DNA of 64,000 nucleotides from Pisolithus tinctorius (taxonomy: Eukaryota > Basidiomycota > Agaricomycetes > Boletales > Pisolithaceae): assembly GCA_024663395.1 (NCBI GenBank), contig JANFAH010000011.1:1674001-1738000 (forward strand), written 5' to 3'. The notes beneath the pieces are model-generated. The model was not told where the DNA came from and searched no databases. It saw only the letters and a program-made list of their open reading frames with translations. The position numbers and the translations under genes are program-made. Below, piece after piece: positions 1 through 11,179 of the stretch. Numbering within the stretch: position 1 is the stretch's first letter; every line of letters begins with the position of its first letter.

Positions 1-1687
1 CTTCTCATGATCTGTACTTTCCTGCCTCTTGACCTATCTTTGGGCATTTCCAAAACTGATGCACATGTTTATTATCCCACATATCGACCCACCCGACTAT
101 TGTCACCTTGCAGGAGGATGGCTGATAGCAGCAAATTGCTTGGTTGGATACTATTATGACCTGCGCGAACAACCAAAACTGCAGCTCAGCCTGTTCTTCC
201 ATTCCCATCTCATAGCCGTTTTTTTTTCTTTTCTTTGCTGTGTGACTGCAACCAATGTTCACAGTGATTCCCTTACATTCCTCGTCACCAAGATTCAATT
301 TGGGAAGGTGGTGCGAAGAGTGTGTGTAGGCCTGGCTTTTCTTCCATTATGAATGCTTGGTGCCAATCTGAAATGACAGAAACATCAACAAAGTGTCTGC
401 ATCCATAATGGGCCCCTTCGTGGAACCATTGATGCACTATGACTTGCCCCAGAACTACCCAGGCATCGCAGATGTTGTGATCAGATCTCATCTCATGATT
501 TTGAAACCCAAAACCAATTACACACACATACAACTGACGGTTTATGACTTAAAAGATCTACGACCTTGCTTGCAAACTTCCGCCAATAGCTGCTAAATAT
601 CGCCAGGTGAGGGGACACCCCTTTTTTCATGATGTTCTATGGCTCATTCTCTCTCTCTTTTTTTTTTCATCCATAATACAGTATCCCAGCTTTTACCACT
701 TGGAATATATTATGACCAAGTCCTACGTTCCGATTTTCTACATTTTCGCAAAACTGCACCGCATGCTTGAAACTGTCGTTCTCGCATGCCCAACCACTCC
801 TGTATTCGCGTCATGCACGATGACACATGTAAAGAATCCGGAACCACTTGGATCACACTAGTGGGAAAGAAACTCACTAACTGCCCAGCTGCAGATGCAG
901 GACTGATATCCGACATTGGCAACATGCATGGATCCTACTCCGTCCTGGAGGTAAAATGACCACCAATGCCATGTTTGAAGAGATCCTGCTTTGATGACGT
1001 AGCTACTCAGAACTTAGCGAATTCGTACGGCCAGTTCACACACTATCCTTAGCCCTCAGCGCAAGCCTCCAATACTACATATACATCTCTACCGCCGGAA
1101 CAAAGCGAGGCGTCACTTGTTAGTACTTAGTATGAGAAATATTGACTTTAGAAAGTCGGTTGTCGATTCTTACATCAGCAGAAAAGAATTGCACACTATT
1201 ACTTGAGTCTTGCATACAATTGCTTCTGTAACGAGTACTACTGCACTCTACACTCTACTGGACTAGGTATGGCGTGGTACATGTGGTGGGTGCTTGCAGT
1301 TGTGGGCTCCCTGTACATGCCTGTTGGCCTATCTGGTTTCAGGTGCTTCTTCCATCAGACAACTAACCTCGGTGTGGAAGCAGATGCCATACAATGGATG
1401 TGGCCAATCCTTGCAACTCGAGTCTCAGGCTCAGATTCCATGCGAGGTCACAGTTCGGGCTCAGAGTGAGCACATCACATGGGAGGTGGTGCGGTGGATG
1501 CTTGCAGTTGTGGGCTCCCTGTACTCCACTGTTTGATGTTGCCAACTCCTACCATGAATCTGTCAACGCTTGGCACCCTGTTTGGTATGTGTTGGCTCCC
1601 GACTAGCAAAGCTTCAGAGTTCCCTTATCTGAAGTTTGTAGTCTGAATCGACAATAGACAATCATCCAGTTGGGCCGAGGAACAGCC
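1..1687. other. Unassigned left flank, no recognisable gene
   Basis: Only short open frames on both strands, without motifs I recognise. One direct repeat of about 34 bases (1283-1316 and 1491-1524, 208 bases apart) shares a core reading CTTGCAGTTGTGGGCTCCC. Homopyrimidine runs occur near 220-235 and 650-670. It could be intergenic DNA or a decayed host gene; nothing decides between these. Confidence 0.4.
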
Positions 1688-1695
1688 ACATGCAG
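1688..1695. repeat. Left 8-bp target-site duplication of the hAT element
   Basis: ACATGCAG lies directly outside the left inverted repeat. It pairs with GCGTGCAG at 5451-5458, with 6 of 8 bases identical. Both mismatches are A/G transitions, as expected for an old insertion. Eight bases is the hAT-superfamily duplication length. Confidence 0.75.
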
Positions 1696-1760
1696 TAGGG
1701 TACAGTTGAAAAGTCGGGTGTTAAAAACAGCTGTTAAAAATACCTGTTAATAACTGTTAA
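1696..1760 (+). repeat. Left TIR and subterminal repeats of hAT element
   Basis: TAGGGTACAGTTG at the tip, then GTTAAAAACAGCTGTTAA and further TGTTAATAACTGTTAATAA copies. The matching right end spans about 5395-5450 and, read on the minus strand, starts with the same 13 bases followed by CACAGCTGTTAATAACTG. Confidence 0.8.
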
Positions 1761-1890
1761 TAACCCTGTTAGAAAGTCAGACATGAATTGGGGCTGTGAA
1801 AAATTGTGAACAATTCCAGAAAGGTTAAGACCGCTGGAGCAGCTGTATAGCACTTAGTGTGGCTGAGGAAAAAAGTATAGGAATGCTTCT

Positions 1891-4800
1891 GTGACCCGTC
1901 GTCGACCCTCTGAGCGTCTCATGCCACTCCCAGCTGCAGAGACTATTCTTCCAGCCGAATTTCCTCACTTTTTACATCACCTAGATGGCCTATTGCAAAA
2001 TCTGCCAGATGCAATGCCAATTGGGGATAAGTACTCTGCATTTCTTCATTTTACGCTCGACCCCGAGCTTGTTGAGGATACTGGGCATGAGATAGGGGCT
2101 CTTAGTAAACAGTTCAAGCAAATCTTTGGTTGGCAAGCATGCACAACTGGTGATGGTATATTGCCAATTGAAGAGCGTGGTCCTCTGATTTGTTCTGTGG
2201 TCAATGTATTCCATCACTTTCACCATCATTTTCCAGAGGATGTGGTATTGAAAAAATGGGCCATAGATATTGGCATAGGGGCAGAAAAAGTGTATAGGCA
2301 GTATGGACTTATGGTAATCAGAAATATACTCAATGTCAGTGACATTACAGCTAACAAGGTTAACCTACAAGGTGCCTGATTATGATTATGTACCTGGAAG
2401 ATCGAATAACAGGTTCAAGTCACCTGTGGGAGACAAAGGTGCATTGCTTATGGTAGATGTGCGTGCCATGCTTTTGAGTTGAACCAGTATCTTAGTTTGA
2501 TTCTTAAGTGCCCAACAATTGGTGGTACAGTGGGCAAGATTGGAAAGGGGCATCCCCCCAATGTTCTCATGAACAGGCTTATAGCGAGGACATCTAGTAC
2601 CCGCAATGGCCAGACAAGGGTGGGCTGGAAATGTGTTGGCACGAATTGTGACCATGTCCGAAGTGGAAACCCCCAGGAAGATCGTGTCTTGAAGCATGCA
2701 TCTGTATGCAACCAGTTACCCCCTAATCTTCGACAGGAGGCGATCGAGGCATCAAAAGAGGGCTCTCTCGGTGCACAGATTGGTGCAGCATACCAACCTG
2801 ACATGGATGATGTTTTACTGCAGTCTGATCTTAGCCACACACGTCCACAGAAGCGGAAGGCCCAACAAACCCTTGATCTCACACCCTTTTGTCTGGCTGG
2901 AAAAAAGCAAGATGAGGAAGCCCGAAAACTTTTTCAGCAGGAGGTAGACCATATCATACTCCATCTCATCTGTGTCTGTGGTGTTGCACCCACACTCGTT
3001 GACTCACCAGAGTGGAAGGAACTCATGGCCAAGCTCAGCCCAAGATACCATCCATCTTTGTCAACAACATTTGTCAACAACTATATCCCCAAAGAAGCTG
3101 TAGCTGTCCGCCAAAGCCAGCTCGCAGAACTGAAGAAACACAATAACCTCACACTGACATTCGATGGTATGAGTACTCGCGAACCACAGCCACTCTACAC
3201 TGTCCATGCGACCACCCCAAGCCGTGAGACTTATTTCCTTGATGGGTATGAAGACTCTACTTCTCGACATACCATCAACTGGGTAAAAGAAAAATTATTT
3301 AAGGTGCTTTTGGATGATACTTGGATCTTCATCCGCTCATTTATTAATACAGACCATCAATGAGATTGGTGCAGAGAAGTGGGCAGCTGCCTGCTCAGAC
3401 AGTACTGCAGTCACGAAGAATAGCTGCAAGGAAATTGTGATGTGTATTCCCATGATGTTAGACTTTAACGATGTCTGTCACCACCTACACAACACAATCA
3501 AAAATATCACAACACTCGAGTGCTTTAGATGGGTATGTACATTGCATTTGGCAGCGAGATCTGACTGGCTATAATGACAAATTTCAAACAGATGATATCT
3601 TTGCTGAAGGCCATTGTCAAGCATTTCAGCAAATCTACAATATCTGTTGCCCATCTTCGTAAGGAGCGCCAGGTTGAGGGTGACGACCACACTGTGAATG
3701 GTTTGCAGAAGATTGGCAAGACACATTTTGGGACTCATAGGTCGGCTGCTGTTTCGCTGCAGCAGTGTCTCACAAACATTAAGACACTTGTTGAGAACAA
3801 AATTGTCAAGTTTAAAGTATGACCACTGGATATAACTTTGTTTGCCATCTCACACGGATTTTCTAGAACAAAAAGGCCCATGATGTATTCATGGATTGGT
3901 CACTATTTGGCAGATTAGGTCATGACCTTGAGACCTACATAACCACAGTTGGCCTGTTTATCCACTCTCTGTGGTCACTGGAGGCATCCCATGCAAATGC
4001 ATCTGATGTCTTTCTTTTCTGGCTTGCGATCAGTGCATCACTAAAGGATCTTGTGCAGAAAGATGACAGAACAAGGCCTGGCAACATACCCGTGTCACTC
4101 ATGCACGATGTGATCGCCATCTACAATCGCTGTTGGAAGGAATTTTTCTGAAATGATGTGTATTTCACTGCATTTGCACTAGATCCATGTATGTCAACCA
4201 TTCTGATAGATTCACAGCCATCTAGACTAATGTACGCTCTGCCCCAGGTTACCCCACATCTGATTTTGTCATCAAGCCTGTTGTTGCTGCTCCAGCCATC
4301 GTCATACCTCCGCAGAACCCTACCAAAATTCTGGCATGTGCTCGATGTCCTTTACCACACCCTCGTGCCTATAACCGTGTGAAAGAAAGCCTAAAGCCAA
4401 TGCTACGTGCAATGCTTGATCGCTGCAAGATGAACCCTCATGCAACAGATGCATTTTCACAGACTGTGTGGGAATATGGACCCACTTGTACTGTTGATGA
4501 GTTGCATCTCCAGATTGATGCATTTTGGCGCCAGGAACACCCATTTAACAGGCCAATGAAGGATGGCAACACTCTCGCATGGTGGCAGGCTTTCAAGCAT
4601 CACCCTGGTGCTCAGGTGCTTGCTGTATGTGGTACTACCTAGCTCCTTATTGGTAGCTGTTGAGCGTGACCTAGGCTTTGGCTGTCAAAATATTTTCTGT
4701 GCTGGTGAACTCAATGCCAGATGAACGAACAGGATCAACTTTCACATGGCTCAATTCACCAACATGTGGAAATCAGAATGCACAAACACTCATCGACATG

Positions 4801-5191
4801 GTAAGGATTGGCCAGTGGTACAAGGACCATGCCCAGGTATGTCAATTCTACTCATTTCCTGGCTCGATCTCAATATTTGATAGGTCCACACAGCGGAAAG
4901 ATACCCTTTCGTCCAATGGTCAAGTTCCGTGACATTGACAAAGACCTACCTGCTACCATCACTTCGGCTGGGACTCGACCATTGAGCTCAGGTGATCCAG
5001 CAGCAAATGCACTCATCTACGACAGTAACGAGGGAAATGACAGTGACAACATCTTGGAATCAGGTGATGAACCTGGCAAATTCAGAAGCATGTTTGCGGG
5101 TACAACAGTGGAGGTTGATGATGACATAGATCTAAACAATCCCTTCTTCCTTGATCTGATCTCTCCTGTTCCCATTGTGCAGCCCTACTAG
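1891..5191 (+). pseudogene. hAT transposase gene (DUF659/RNase H-like fold), multi-exon, broken
   Basis: A cut-and-paste transposase acting on the element's own ends. Visible exons: about 1891-2371 (N-terminal, uncertain and possibly a separate frame), 2479-3303, 3353-3532, 3592-3816, 3867-4148, then 4189-4628, about 4669-4836 and about 4886-5191. Introns such as 3304-3352, 3533-3591 and 3817-3866 are 49-59 bases and begin GT. Domains in order: a BED-like zinc finger (WKCVGTNC...LKHASVC, about 2625-2710); the DUF659 region with TINEIGAEKW and ACSDST (3353-3410) and CHHLHNTIK (about 3480-3510); the segment TAFALDP (about 4165-4185); the C-terminal hAT dimerisation region with AWWQAFKHH and KIFSVLVNSMPDERT (about 4575-4735). 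Damage: TGA at 4149-4151, a one-base frameshift near 4188, and TAG near 4230. It is not expected to give full-length protein. Confidence 0.8.
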
Positions 5192-5450
5192 TACTATTCA
5201 TGCACCGAGGGCCTGCGTACAACCAGTGGCAAGGGGTGGCGATCTGGATTGGGACTGGTAATAGTATTTCGCATGTTTTCACATTTTTTTACTTGATACC
5301 CCTTTTTTCACTGGGTTAGAAAGTATTTTTACGCTGCTAATAACTTGGGATTTTTACACTGTTAAAAACACCTGTGAAAAAATACCCTGTGGGGCCATCA
5401 GTTATTAACAGCTGTGAAAAAGTCTGGGACATTTTTCCAACTGTACCCTA

Positions 5451-5458
5451 GCGTGCAG
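5451..5458. repeat. Right 8-bp target-site duplication of the hAT element
   Basis: GCGTGCAG immediately outside the right inverted repeat, matching ACATGCAG at 1688-1695 except for two transitions. Confidence 0.75.
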
Positions 5459-7083
5459 ATATCGCCGACCTAGAGACAAGGCTTCAAGGTACCACCGTGC
5501 TAAACATGTGGCAGGGTGAAATAGCCCTATCAAGGACGTCACGGCGGTAGGTGCGTACCCACAATCCTCTTTTGAGCATTGACAGGCCAGGCTCCTCGAC
5601 TTTATTGGATTCCAGGTGTGTCCGGTTTTGACACAAACCTGTGATTTATTCCCGTGTTTTGAGTCCTTTGCTGAGGGGAGTGGTAATGGCCTTTCGAGTT
5701 CTTTGTTCTGGGCAGTGGGAAGCTGGCCGGCTGGTGTTGATGAGATATCCGGCATGATTTTAGTCTCCAGGTGTGTTCGTCTACCTTTTTCTTTCGGAAG
5801 CCCTACTTACTTGTCGATGTGGATGTAGTTGGATGCAATGATCATATTCTTCATCTCACTAGTGGCACTGGGGGTTTATGTTTGTATTGCATTCACTGCA
5901 TATCTGTAGCACCTGGCTCTGATCTACATTTATGTTCAAGCCCTCAGGACTATTCGTAATTGGCAGAATCGGAGGCTAGTCACTGCCACAAACAAGGTGC
6001 TGGAGAGTGCCTTCATGAGAAGACGTGGTTAGGGAAGGTTACACCAGGAGACTGAGAGGCTTCTGGATCTGCATAATAAATACTATTGATAGACACCATG
6101 GCTGTTGAGAGCTATATTTCGCAACTATCAGTATATATGTAACTGGCAGGTAAGAGGTGAGATACAGATGACTACTATAGTACACGGCATGCAGGGGGAA
6201 GTCCTGAACGCCCATTGGCATCTCTAGCCATGCAGAGCTACTCCACTTCTGTGGTTTGACAAGTGTGACACCAATAAGAAACGTGTCTGAAAATTTGACA
6301 ATCACAAAGCTAGGCACATTGGACAATTCATCGAGGATCCTTCCCTGTCATGTTGGGGATCTCCTTCAGCCTTTTACCGAGAGCACACCCTTCTTGCCCA
6401 CTCCGATGGAGCAGCACCATTTCTTATTACCTATGTCAGATGGACATCACGGAGGGCTTCTGACCCAATGACCTTGTGGACTTGTATTGCCGGCTGTGCT
6501 CTGAGCCATCTCAGATTCATGGAATTATCAGTTGTGGTACACTAGGTAATCTTCCATCCAATCACAAGCAGCTGCACAGGCCTGTTACGGGTTGGTCCTT
6601 CCGTTGTCTCTTAGAGAGCATGTCACCAGATCCAGAGCACATCTGGATTGGATGATGTGGACAGGGTCAAGCCATCCAGGTGGTGAGTAGTCGTGAGTCT
6701 CATGTTCGAGGGCTGTGTCTCTTAAATACTGAGTGTGATAAAAAGTGCAGGTGTTCCAACAAGCGCATTGACAACCTGATTTCATTTCCATAGCACAATT
6801 TGTAACTGGCAGTTCCTCACAAATTCTTCGAGACAATGATCATTTCGCGGAACAGACGTACATATTTCTCACGCTGGAGTATGTAAATGTGTCAGAGACA
6901 TGACTCAAGCTTGATCAGGCCCACAGTCAAGTGTTGGATGTGAAATGTGAAGAGTGAAGAGTGGAAGTGGGGATACGGATGATTGTGATGCGAGTAGGAG
7001 CACGAATAAATGCCTTTGTGCTGGAAGGTGTATAAGAATTTTGGTCCATTTCTTGTGGTGACCCAATGTACCTGCACCGAACC
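5459..7083. other. Unassigned interval between hAT element and RING gene
   Basis: No frame longer than about 116 codons and no motif I recognise. GT...AG intervals that look like introns occur (for example around 5740-5770), so decayed exons cannot be excluded. The last 150 bases would hold the promoter of the RING gene; I see no clear TATA box. Confidence 0.35.
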
Positions 7084-7919
7084 ATGCCCACCACACGCTC
7101 GCACTCAATTCTGCGCTGCCTGCGCTCCTCGTCTAGGCCTTCCTCCAGCCTTCCACAGAAGTCCAAGGTGGATGGTAACCGAATCCTTAAAGAAGTATCG
7201 GACATCACAGTGTTCTTCAAGAAAGAAGTGAAACAATCATGCTTAGTGAGTCATTGGTTTCCTACTGTCACAGTAGATGGTAGACATTGGTCCAGGAACT
7301 CACCAAATTGAGAATTGAAAAACAAAAGGCAGAAAAGGCCCTCTGTAAGGCACAAGCGATACAAGAAGATCTTGAGGTGACAGTTCAACAGGTCTGTTCC
7401 CCTTGTTCATGCATGCCTTCGTATTTATTGGTCTACTGATAGATAACTGCGGCTCGTGATGCTGCCACCAGGTGCGAGGTTTGTAAAGGTTGCATTGACA
7501 GACTATTTGTGTAAGTGGCATTATTGATATCATGGCTATCACTTACCGACCATGTTAGTCTTGTCGAATGTGGCCACACATCCTGCTACAGTTGCTTGAG
7601 GGACTGGTTCCATACCCACCTCAGAGAGCAACTCAATGCTGAGTGGAGAAATATACCTAAGCACCTGAGACGGCATCCCATTACTGCCAAGACATTAACA
7701 GAGCTGTATGATGGAAGATATCTCCAAGTTATGCTGTATGATTGCCCTCTGTGCGAGGGGCCCATGCAGATGAAACCTATTGAGGTCAACAATTTCAGTG
7801 ACTTCCTCGTGGTAGCGAACAATGTACTTGGGCAACCAAAGGACCGCGCCATAGATGATCCCCACCTACTGGATCAGGATATCTGGGGAGATGTATTTCA
7901 TGATAAGATGTACTACTAG
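7084..7919 (+). CDS. RING-finger protein with N-terminal coiled coil, putative E3 ubiquitin ligase
   Basis: Four exons join in frame: 7084-7245, 7296-7391, 7443-7510 and 7559-7919, giving 228 residues. The introns are 50, 51 and 48 bases, all GT...AG. Residues about 1-50 are Ser/Arg-rich and basic; residues 55-95 (ELTKLRIEKQKAEKALCKAQ onward) are strongly helical and charged, likely coiled coil. A C3HC4-type RING follows: CEVC plus CIDRLF, then VECGHTSCYSCLRDWF, and after a 46-residue insert YDCPLC. That places Cys/His ligands in RING order with an unusually long loop before the last pair. RING proteins of this build recruit E2 enzymes and transfer ubiquitin; the substrate cannot be told. The exon junctions support a real gene. 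The start is the first ATG in the frame of exon 1. Such RING/coiled-coil genes are common orphan families in mushrooms. No stop or frameshift is seen. Confidence 0.72.
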
Positions 7920-9684
7920 ATGGTCAGGTGAGTTATGTATGAGGATATATATTGGAGTTGCAGAGTGAACATACCTTTGCAGGTTCCTACAGTACCTCAG
8001 CATGTGTGGCATAGCCTTAAGCCCATGACGCCTCAAATTCATTTGGTATATCAATGCTACTGTATAACATACCTCATGGTTAGCGCTTGAATGAATGCTT
8101 GATAATGGGGCCCATCGTGGTGTCGAATGGGATTGTGAGAGACTCAGAGAAGACGGAAACAAGGTGTCAGCAGTGGAGAAATGTCAGCTTCAAGCAGATA
8201 GTTGTACTTATCAGGAATAAGACCTACAAGCGCACACAGTTTCGAACTACATCTATTTTTGATATCCAAGCCTTCTGCTGATTTGAACAGTGGAAACAAG
8301 GTTACTGATACTGATTAATAGCAGGATGGAATCTATACTCACAACGTGCATCGGATGTATCCTGGTTTCGAGACAACGCAATCATGACCACTGCAGCCAG
8401 GTCTGAGTTTGGAGTGGTGCAAAGAAATTCGGACCAAATCAATGGGAGGGAAGTGCTACTAGAACATGGCTGGTGCTGCCAGCAGGCACCTTGTTTACCC
8501 CACTGGAGTGCTGCCCTCATGGCATGCGCCACACAAAAGAGGTGTACAACCAATTGATTCATGTACCCATAGCACAGACCTTACTCCCCTGGGGAAGGAG
8601 AGGATAATACAATTGACTGGCTACACCACAAATGCACAAACCTAGTATCCCACCTTGACCCTGCAAAATAGGCGACCTGGCAATTTTCAGTCCAGCAAAA
8701 ACTCGGGAGACAAAATAACTTTCAGACCTGGACCAGGATGCGTCCAGGAATGCGGCGCATCCTGTTACCTGACACTGAAAAAGTTATCTCAGAGCTAGGC
8801 GCCGATCCCAGAGGATCTTACAAGTGGTGCAATGGTTAGTAGCGTAGGTAAGCAGTACTTTTTCTCTCATTCCTGTGCCTCCAGTGCCCCGCTCGTTCCA
8901 TGCATTGCTGGACCACTCTCGTCATCGCACCCCACTCTGCTCCCTTTCCTCACACTCTTCGTTTTCGACACCTTGCAGCACCACCCAATCTGGGGTCCCT
9001 GGTGCATTAGCAGACCCATCAGGAGCAGCACAACCTGCGAGGCATATCCATCTGTCCTCGCAGCTCACACCTCCAACAGGATCCTGCTCCCATCTGGGGT
9101 CGGAAAGTGCTCCATGCTTCCCACATTCTCTCCCTTCCTTACTTCTCAGTTTCCCAAGTACCTTCCCCAGCATTCATGCATCTTGCATTATGTCCGTAAC
9201 TACCATATATAGCAATGCACATATCTCCTGCACTGATAGTAGTAACATTCAAAGAATTAAAACATGTAACTGCCATTGCGAAGCTAATCTTCTGCAAACA
9301 CATCTAGATACAGTCTTCGATCCTGACTTAGAGGAAACACCCTAGACAGAAACTATGTTTGCCGGTTCGCACGTACAATCCTACTAATAATGTGGCATCC
9401 TCGCCCTGAGGGATCAGCGACACAAGCCAGAGTAGTGCATGGGGCAGCAGGTAGACCCTTGGAAGTGGAACCGGTCCAACTTATCTGCCTTTAAACTACC
9501 ATGTTGTTGACACCTTACACTGAACCAAGTGAAACGCTCAAAGATAGCATTTGCTGCCGTATGCCTGAACTGTTACATTGTACACAAACACGCCAAGGCA
9601 CCAATTCAACTTCACTATCGTACACACGAGTGATGACACTGTTTAAATCTGAGGTTATACAAACACACGACCAAAGTTATCATT
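7920..9684. other. Unassigned interval with one long imperfect hairpin
   Basis: No supported gene. Around 8880-9210 lies a Pro/Ser-rich low-complexity open frame in two overlapping registers, probably not coding. A structured repeat at about 8698-8800 is listed separately. Confidence 0.35.
8698..8800. repeat. Short inverted-repeat (hairpin) element, MITE-like
   Basis: Outer arms ATAACTTTCAG and CTGAAAAAGTTAT face each other, and inner arms CAGGATGCG and CGCATCCTG form a second stem. A related sequence (GACAAAGAGTTTACAGACCTGG then GTCCAGGAAT) is seen at about 12993-13035, so this seems to be a dispersed family. No target duplication was identified. Confidence 0.4.
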
Positions 9685-11179
9685 TCAAGGCAGCTTTGTT
9701 GCGATGAGGATATCTTTGCCAACCTGCACCTTCGATCCCTCCAAAGGTTGGCCATCCTGGTCAATCAGCATCGCAGTTGCGCCAGGACAGAAGATGAGAC
9801 AGTGGGTAGATCTGCCAAAGTGGAACTGGCCCAGCTCATCTCCCTTCTTGAGCTCCTGACCCTCATTGACGACAATGTTACAGGTCGACACCTCGCCCAA
9901 GCCAACACCCACGAAGCACATCAAGCCAACGGGCTCCTCAGCTTGGATGTAGATCAAAGCATGCATGGAAATGAAATGTTTGAGACAAAGTCCTGCGAGT
10001 GGGAAACGACGTCCAGATCCTTATGGTCATTGTCTAAGCAAGCTGCATAGTAGGTAGGCGGTGGGTTAGGATGGGTCACACCAGAAATGAGGTGTGTCTT
10101 CACGACAGTACCATTCATGGGACTGCGCCAGCAGTGGTAGTTGAGAGATCCAAGCATAGCCTGAATAAGAGTCCCGTTGACAAATGTGTCAACAAGCTCA
10201 TCCTCTGCGAGGATGTGGTTGAGGGAGTAGGGGGTATTTTTGATCCAGAATCTGTCCATCTTCTTGAGGTTGTAGTAAAGCATGTGGACAGTAGACAAGC
10301 ATGTAGAGTTGACAATTGCTGGGTTGTCAGGATAGACCATGGCATGGTGGACAGCTTTCAACTCCCTGACGAAGAGCCCGTCATAGGATTTGAACCTGTA
10401 GTGAGGGTCGCTGGTGTTGCAAATGAAGAAGTTGTCAAACGTATCCTGATCAGGAGTGCCACCAGCACTTTGGACCATGGCATTGAGTGCTGTGGTACTG
10501 AGCCAACCGCCAGCTCTATTGTGGATGACATTGGTGGATGCTGTCGACGTAAGGTACTTGTGCCATGCAGTGAACACCCTACAGAATCTCTCATTGACTC
10601 TGGGGTGGGTGAATGCATTATAGCCCACAGGAGTGTTGCAGAAACCCGAAATGATACCGTAATAGGGAACAGCTGCCACCATAGCGCTCACACCCTCACC
10701 AAAAATGGGGGCTGTCATCAGGTTTGTATTGATCATCTCCATCAAGTCCACATAATCTTCGATCTAGACTGAGATGAGCAGAGTAATAGTCACAAAAATC
10801 GAAATTACATACCTTCTCTTGGTCCTTGTTCTAAGGCGGGGGTGCTTGCTCGAACATCTCGTTGAACGCAGCATAGACTACACCCCTCCCTCTCAATGTA
10901 ATCTTGGAATTCCTGCACTATAGGGTGCAATCCACGGACAGTATAACCTTGCTCCTGGCCGACAGTGAAGCAATAGTGGCACCACAGGTGGCTTAGGTCA
11001 AACATATTGCTGGTTCTGCTTATCGCTGTCTCCAGGCTTTCCCCCACCTTCACAACATGCACGTGGGTTTTAGGGTCATGGCCATGGATAATATGACTGC
11101 ACACGAGCAACTCACTCACGAATGTTTGAATGGCTGCTGGGTCCTTGGGGAGCCATCTGCAGACAGTAGTTCTGGGCAT
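9685..11179 (-). pseudogene. Phosphatidylserine decarboxylase-like gene, inactivated
   Basis: The protein belongs to the pyruvoyl-dependent phosphatidylserine decarboxylase superfamily. Fungal members with an N-terminal extension include PS decarboxylases and amino-acid decarboxylases such as tryptophan decarboxylase. Exon 1 runs from the ATG at 11179 to 10813 (motifs WLPKDPAAIQTF, HPIVQEFQDYIE). A 49-base intron lies at 10764-10812; exon 2 starts at 10763 (IEDYVDLMEMINTN, then AGGWLSTTAL, GTVVKTHLI). The C-terminal part (9966-9685) has EPVGLMCFVGVG, a lipoyl-like fold and the self-processing region. Damage: an extra G in a G-run at 10883-10886 (frameshift), TAG at 10831-10833, a second frameshift near 9960, and Gly-to-Arg at 9811-9813 directly before the Ser that becomes the pyruvoyl group (family G-S-T, here R-S-T). 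It cannot self-cleave normally. Substrate class is not inferable. Confidence 0.8.

Larger units (their letters stand above)
1696..5450 (+). mobile_element. hAT DNA transposon, 3755 bp, decayed
   Basis: The element begins TAGGGTACAGTTG and ends with the exact complement of those 13 bases (5438-5450). Beyond them the two ends stay related: both subterminal regions are rich in copies of TGTTAA/AACAGCTGTTAA, which could be transposase binding sites. Outside are 8-base target duplications (1688-1695 and 5451-5458). Inside is one intron-rich transposase gene on the plus strand. Structure, duplication length and protein agree on the hAT superfamily. The gene carries stops and a frameshift, so this copy is non-autonomous now, although the ends look mobilisable in trans. 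Confidence 0.88.

Noticed and set aside
4149..4230. Intron hypothesis for the break between SASLKD... and TAFALDP in hAT transposase
   Set aside because: The frame on both sides of the TGA at 4149 is the same, and the later shift at about 4188 leaves no usable GT-AG pair that avoids a stop; mutation fits better.
8800..8870. tRNA-like stretch (GTGGTGCAATGGTTAGTAGCG) resembling an A box
   Set aside because: No matching B box or cloverleaf could be built downstream; chance similarity or a degenerate SINE fragment at best.
8832..9345. Two overlapping 126- and 156-codon plus-strand frames
   Set aside because: Both are Pro/Ser/Leu low-complexity in the same C/T-rich tract, with no splice or domain support.
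9685..11179. Decarboxylase relic as part of a tryptamine-type secondary-metabolite cluster
   Set aside because: The superfamily includes such enzymes, but no kinase, methyltransferase or P450 gene is visible within the window and the gene is broken.
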